Source: Corylus avellana
Taxonomy: Eukaryota; Streptophyta; Magnoliopsida; Fagales; Betulaceae
Direction of reading: 5' to 3'
Assembly: GCF_901000735.1 (NCBI RefSeq)
Contig: NC_081547.1
Coordinates: forward strand, 22,870,046 to 22,934,045
DNA: 64,000 nucleotides
Shown here: piece by piece, positions 59,575 through 64,000 of the stretch
How positions within the stretch are numbered: the stretch's first letter is position 1
Layout: each line of letters opens with the position of its first letter
Made by a program: the position numbers and the translations under genes
The notes under the pieces: model-generated
What the model was told of the DNA's origin: nothing
Databases searched by the model: none
What the model saw: the letters and a program-made list of their open reading frames with translations, nothing else

Positions 59575-61043
59575 CATGTTTTATAAATGGAAAGTCATGG
59601 AAATGTTAAAAAGTATGAAGGTCATGAGATTTATGATTACCTTGAATGAAGAATCCGTATGAGATTTATGGTTATCCAATGAGGGTTTATTTATGAATTA
59701 CAATTATCTTTGTTAAAATAATGATGAGACATTTTGATACCATGTTAAAATAATAATGAGGTTATGATACCATATTGAAATAATGATGATGCTTTGATGT
59801 TATGTTGAAGTTTGTGGGGCAAAACTAAATAACAAAATAATAATAGAAGCAAAAGAGAGAAAATAATACAAGGAATTTACTGGTGGTTGGGTGTTAGACA
59901 CCTACGTCTATCACTCTGAATAGCCCTAAGGATTACATTGTGCTCATTAACATATTTTGTTTACAATACGAAAGTCCCTATTTATAGGATACGTAGTAAA
60001 TAAATACAAATATGGTAATTTGATTACAATCGACATAATATTTGATATCAACCCAATATTATAATATTTTTCATATATTCTAAATTTCTAACAATCTTGA
60101 AGGGAGAGTCGGTATGCATTATAGATTACTCGCTAATGAGTTTCCGGTATGAGTTTACTGCTACCATGTAATGGAGTGCTGGTATGCGGTATGCATTATG
60201 TTACTCGGTGATGTGTTTTCAGTATGAGCGACGACTGCCTTTTAATAGGGTGCCGATATGTTATAACTACGTAGCCGGTATATATTTACGGTACCTTGTG
60301 GCATGGATACCCATTTGTTATGGATTACCTATAATAGGTTCAATATGGCATGCTAACCCCTATTGTACAATGGATAATGTACGTGTATGCTACGGTGTTT
60401 TCTGTACCAATATGTTATGGATCATGTGTAATAGGGTTATAGTATGATAAGATAACTTCTACCGTATAAACGTTGATATACGAGTATGATGATATAATGA
60501 GATTAATCATTTTTCAATTGTTATTCTGTTTTCATTTGCTCAGAAAAACAAAAACTCCCCATACAGGAAAACATTTCCACCATTCTTATGATACAACCAT
60601 GTGAATTAGAAACACATAATGAGAAAGAAAAAAACAAAAAACAAAACAAAAAGGACATCGAAATTGGAATTAGTTAAGGGGTTAAATATCTTTTTCGTCA
60701 ATATGCTTTGCGTTTTTATCAAATGAATTTCAAAAGTAACAAAAATAGTCCTTGTGCCTTCGTCGTTTATTGTTTTACTACTTTTGTCCATATCCAGTTA
60801 GAAAAGTTTAACATATTATGTGCCACGTGTTCAAATCACCACATAAGACTAATAAAATAGAAAAATATTAAGGATTAATAAGTTCTCTATATTTGATCAA
60901 TACCATTTTATAAATTGATTATTAGATTTGTAGATTTATGTGAACCTCACATAAATTAATGGTAAATCCTACAAGTCTAATGATCGATTTATTAAATTTA
61001 TAAGAAAATATAGACCAAATATAAAGAATTTATTGACCATAAC

Positions 61044-61497
61044 TAGGGTTATAAATAAACCAGTCCATTCAACAACCTCCTCGGTTTAACTCGACTCGAA
61101 CTCGAGCTTGATACTATAAAAATTCACTCAATTAGTAAATGATACCCAACTTGCTCGAGAAAACTCGATAGAGACTCGCGAGCTCAGCTCGTTTAAAGCT
61201 TGAACGATTCGTTTACTCGATTCATTATATATATATATTTATATATGTATTACTAAAAATTAGTTATATAAATTTAAGTATGTATATCGATAATTAAGTA
61301 ATATATGTAATATAAATTACTTAATATTTATATTTATACTATAGATAAATTAAAGTTTGAGCTTGATTTTGAACTCGCCTGAACTTTAAATGAGCCGAGC
61401 TTCAACACATTTTTTAGTTTGGCTCAAATAAGCATATTTGTAAATGAACTAATCTTAAAATCCTAAAGCTCAATTCGGCTCGGCTCAATTACGACCT
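61044..61497. mobile_element. hAT-like MITE just upstream of LPA3
   Basis: Ends TAGGGTTATAAATAAACC and the complement of GGAGGTCGTAATTGAGCC are imperfect inverted repeats. The inside has repeated CTCGAG, GAGCCGAGC and CGGCTCGGCTC words. Flanks CCATAAC at 61037-61043 and 61498-61504 match (7 bases, the eighth differs). It ends about 270 bp before the LPA3 start codon. Confidence 0.78.
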
Positions 61498-61501
61498 CCA
61501 T

Positions 61502-61504
<3 letters not shown>

Positions 61505-61535
<31 letters not shown>
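61505..61535. repeat. (TA)n microsatellite in the LPA3 upstream region
   Basis: About 15 TA units next to the hAT-like MITE. Confidence 0.9.
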
Positions 61536-61539
<4 letters not shown>

Positions 61540-61769
61540 TGATTTGTTGATCTTTTGAATTGTGAATCGGTTTTCGGAAGCACAAAAGTACTTAACCAGT
61601 TTAGCGGGGTGATACTAACATTCTCCTAAAAGCAAAGCACCCAACGGTAAGAATCAGCGGTACATCCTTCAAGTTCGTTATCATCTAATCCATTTTGGAT
61701 CACTTTCCCTCCCTCATTTCCCCTCACTCTCTCTCGCTCCCACCCACCAATCCAACCTTGGACGCGGCC

Positions 61770-63493
61770 ATGCCCGCATTCATGGCCTTCTCATCTCCAC
61801 CGTACACTCCCTCCCTCCTCCGCCCACCCTGTCACCCATCTCTCTCACCAACCCTCTTCACTTCCCATACCTCCCACCTTCTTCTTCAATTCCCACTCTT
61901 TTCTATCTCTCATGCTTCCCCTAAGCTCCCTCCCACTACCAAAATCCAATGCATTAAGAAAGAAGAAGCCCCGCCATCCCGGAGCTCCGATCCCAAGGTC
62001 GGAGTCTCAGTCTACAAGCCAAAGTCCTACGAAGTTTTGGTCACTGATGCAGCCAATTGTCTTGCTTATGCTCTTGATGACGGCAAGACCCGCTTGGAGA
62101 TAGATTTCCCGTGATTCTCTTTCTTTCTCTTATGTTTTAAATTGCTCATTCTAACTTCATGAATCATGAAATTCGTCTGTGGTTGTCAAAATTGAGGAAA
62201 ATATGTGAGAAAGAAATTCAAAGCGGCACATTTTTTGCCATTGGGTCTTTCGGCTAAGTTTTTGTTCTGTTTTTTTTTTTTTTTTTTTGGGGGGGGGGAT
62301 GAAAACTACTGTTTTAATTGTAATTTTTGATACCCTTTCTATTATTTTAGATTGAAATTGGGTTATTGGCAATACCCCTATCCTAAATTGTAATCTTGAG
62401 CATGTTGTTTGTGTTCTTTTTAGAACAAACCTGTTTTAGGTATTTGATTTATTGGTTTTCTTTATTTTTCTTCCTTATGTCTTTATCTTCTTATTTTTCT
62501 TATTCGCTTTTATTAAATGTGTTCTTGGTGTTATAATGCCGTTTGGTTGATGTTGGAAAAATTTGGATGCCTGTGGCAATAAGGAAATTTGGCAAGGCCT
62601 TCGGGAAATTCTCATTAGGGAAGTTAGAAAACTGAATTTTGTAATGTCTGGAAATTACTTGTGTCACTCAAGTTATTTTGTGTACGTGGAAGCCCTGCAA
62701 GTGCTCTGATTAGAGTGCATGACATTCTTCAAAATTGATCGAACACTCATTGTATGTAATTAAATGGGCTTATATGATCTTAGTGACAAATACAACCAAG
62801 GATGTTCCTCACCCACCCATGAGAAAAAAACGTATTTTTAGTTATTACGTTATGCTTTGCACCTTATTATATAGGCTTCCTGACCATTTTCTATGCTAAT
62901 ATTTGGTTTGTTTTCTGCGTATTTTTTTTGTTGGTTGTGCGGTCAGGCCCTTGCCTAGCAACATTTCTTCCTATAAGGTACATCCTGCTGCTCTCATGTT
63001 TCTTAGGTGATTAAGTCACTGGCATGTCATGCACTGCACTGCTCATGTAAAGTTGTTTTCTTTAACAATCTTTATTCAATTTTTCCCTTTTGGTATCTTA
63101 ATCTTGGAGAACCAATTGTATAAAAAATACCGTATGATATTGCACTATCAATGTTGTTCTTTGGTGCAATCTTATTATTGGACTTGATATGGCTTGTTAA
63201 TGAAACAAATTAATCTGAATATATAATACATGATTTTCTCAAATTCCTAAATATGTAAAGGGATCTTCAGATGAGTTCATTGATGCAAACATTCAATTAG
63301 CCTTGGCTGTTGTGAGGAAGCTCCAAGAAAGAAAGGAAGCCAGGGCATGCATTGTAAGAAAGAACTTCTTTCCATATAGCATGTATATCTTTGACTTGAA
63401 AATTTCTTAAGATTTTATTTCTGATTTTAGGTGTTTCCTGATAAGCCAGAAAAACGCAGGTCGTCTCAGCTTTTTAAAGCAGCTCTTGACTCG
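61770..63493 (+). CDS. LPA3: LOW PSII ACCUMULATION 3-like chloroplast protein, 5' part (exons 1-4, gene continues past window)
   Basis: DUF1995 family protein. In Arabidopsis LPA3 helps assemble the CP43 subunit into photosystem II at the thylakoid, together with LPA2 and Alb3. Exons seen: 61770-62110, 62947-62977, 63261-63353, 63431-63493 (528 bases, 176 residues, all GT-AG, phases 2,0,0,0). The first ~75 residues are Ser/Pro-rich with few acids, as expected of a chloroplast transit peptide. The mature part begins about [19 protein letters not shown] and continues through [35 protein letters not shown] and [16 protein letters not shown], the conserved N-terminal DUF1995 stretch. The frame is open further upstream to 61695 but has no ATG there. 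The first in-frame ATG is 61770 and a second is at 61782; either may be used. No further exon is found between 63494 and 64000, so the C-terminal half lies outside. Confidence 0.9.
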
Positions 63494-63696
63494 GTAATAA
63501 AATAACTCATCATGATCTACCAGTTGTTTTGTTCTGCCATGGTATTGTGGTAGGGTCAATTGGTCTTGAGGGCTGATTTATAGTTTAAACTTGGTGTTGA
63601 CCCCACAAGAGAAGTGCTCATTAGTCGTGCCTTCCGAGCTTGTGAGCTGGGTTTGGGTTTGAGAGTAATTCTAGAAGTCACTCTTGTATCCTTCTT

Positions 63697-63811
63697 GTGT
63701 CACTCCTAGAATGAGGTGGCTTTTAAAATCATCAGTTGATCAAAATTCAATAATGATCAATCTCAAGCCCAATAGTGATTTGAGAAGCCACATCATTCTT
63801 GAAATGACACA
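63697..63811. repeat. Imperfect hairpin in LPA3 intron 4
   Basis: GTGTCACTCCTAGAATGAGG at the left pairs imperfectly with TCATTCTTGAAATGACAC at the right. It is probably a short MITE remnant; similar sequence is at 14830-14880. Confidence 0.55.
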
Positions 63812-64000
63812 AAATGGACTTTTAACATTACTCATGGGTTTGGTGGTCAAGACAAGGTACTGAGAAAAGACTAAGAATACAAGAAGAAATTTTGATTGAC
63901 AAATGATGATACACATATGTAAATTAACATCATAATTAAAATTTAAATACCAAAAAAAGTGATGAAATTTAATGTATATTACCATTTTTTTTTTTTTTTG

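Larger units (their letters stand above)
56332..61769. other. Intergenic region between the divergent ABCC and LPA3 start codons
   Basis: About 5.4 kb holding both promoters. It contains a fold-back MITE (56559-56977), T-rich tracts at 57860-58000, a CACTA-like element (59116-59574), retroelement debris about 59690-60080 (TGATACCATGTTAAAATAAT words), degenerate GGTATG/TTACTCGG repeats about 60110-60430 and an hAT-like MITE (61044-61497). No open frame here matches a family I know. Confidence 0.6.

Noticed and set aside
61695..61769. LPA3 start at 61695
   Set aside because: The frame is open there but begins with TTG, not ATG. The first ATG in frame is 61770.
1..64000. CRISPR arrays, operons, riboswitches, rRNA or tRNA genes
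   Set aside because: None seen. The regular repeats found are microsatellites, TRIM arms or tandem duplications, and the sequence is a plant nuclear genome.

Overview
This window is nuclear DNA from a plant, most likely a woody eudicot. The signs are long AT-rich introns with GT-AG borders, a plant-type ABCC transporter, a chloroplast photosystem II assembly factor, and a dense load of plant transposon classes (Copia, Gypsy, L1-type LINE, Mutator-like, hAT-like, CACTA-like, TRIM). I cannot name the species.

Two host genes are visible. (1) A complete ABC transporter of subfamily C lies on the minus strand, from the start codon at 56331 to the stop at 17868. I traced 35 exons (4413 coding bases, 1470 residues). 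All phases agree, all borders are GT-AG and there is no internal stop. It most resembles plant ABCC13 (MRP11). (2) The 5' end of a LOW PSII ACCUMULATION 3 (LPA3, DUF1995) gene lies on the plus strand from about 61770; four exons are seen and the gene leaves the window on the right. The two genes are head to head, with about 5.4 kb between start codons.

Layout. 1-17.8 kb: no host gene found. It holds an hAT-like MITE (2664-3091), a fold-back MITE (4195-4529), a decayed FAR1-type Mutator element (about 5340-10651) carrying a fold-back MITE and a deleted Copia element, a 5'-truncated LINE (10652-13619), a Mutator-type element with long inverted repeats and a GC-rich core (14891-16375, possible Pack-MULE) and a Gypsy integrase relic. 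17.9-56.3 kb: the ABCC gene. Its introns hold a full-length Copia element (30098-35447), a small LTR element flanked by an unusual 81-bp direct repeat (28457-29829), a deleted Copia (about 26900-28456), LINE fragments and several copies of one TRIM family. 56.3-61.8 kb: intergenic, with a fold-back MITE, a CACTA-like element and an hAT-like MITE just upstream of LPA3. 61.8-64 kb: LPA3.

The two genes have no evident functional link (membrane transport versus PSII assembly). I found no new multi-gene system. The most unusual signals are structural: the 81-bp duplication, the inverted RNase H block inside a deleted Copia, mutator-end sequences facing each other around a LINE, and the possible Pack-MULE.
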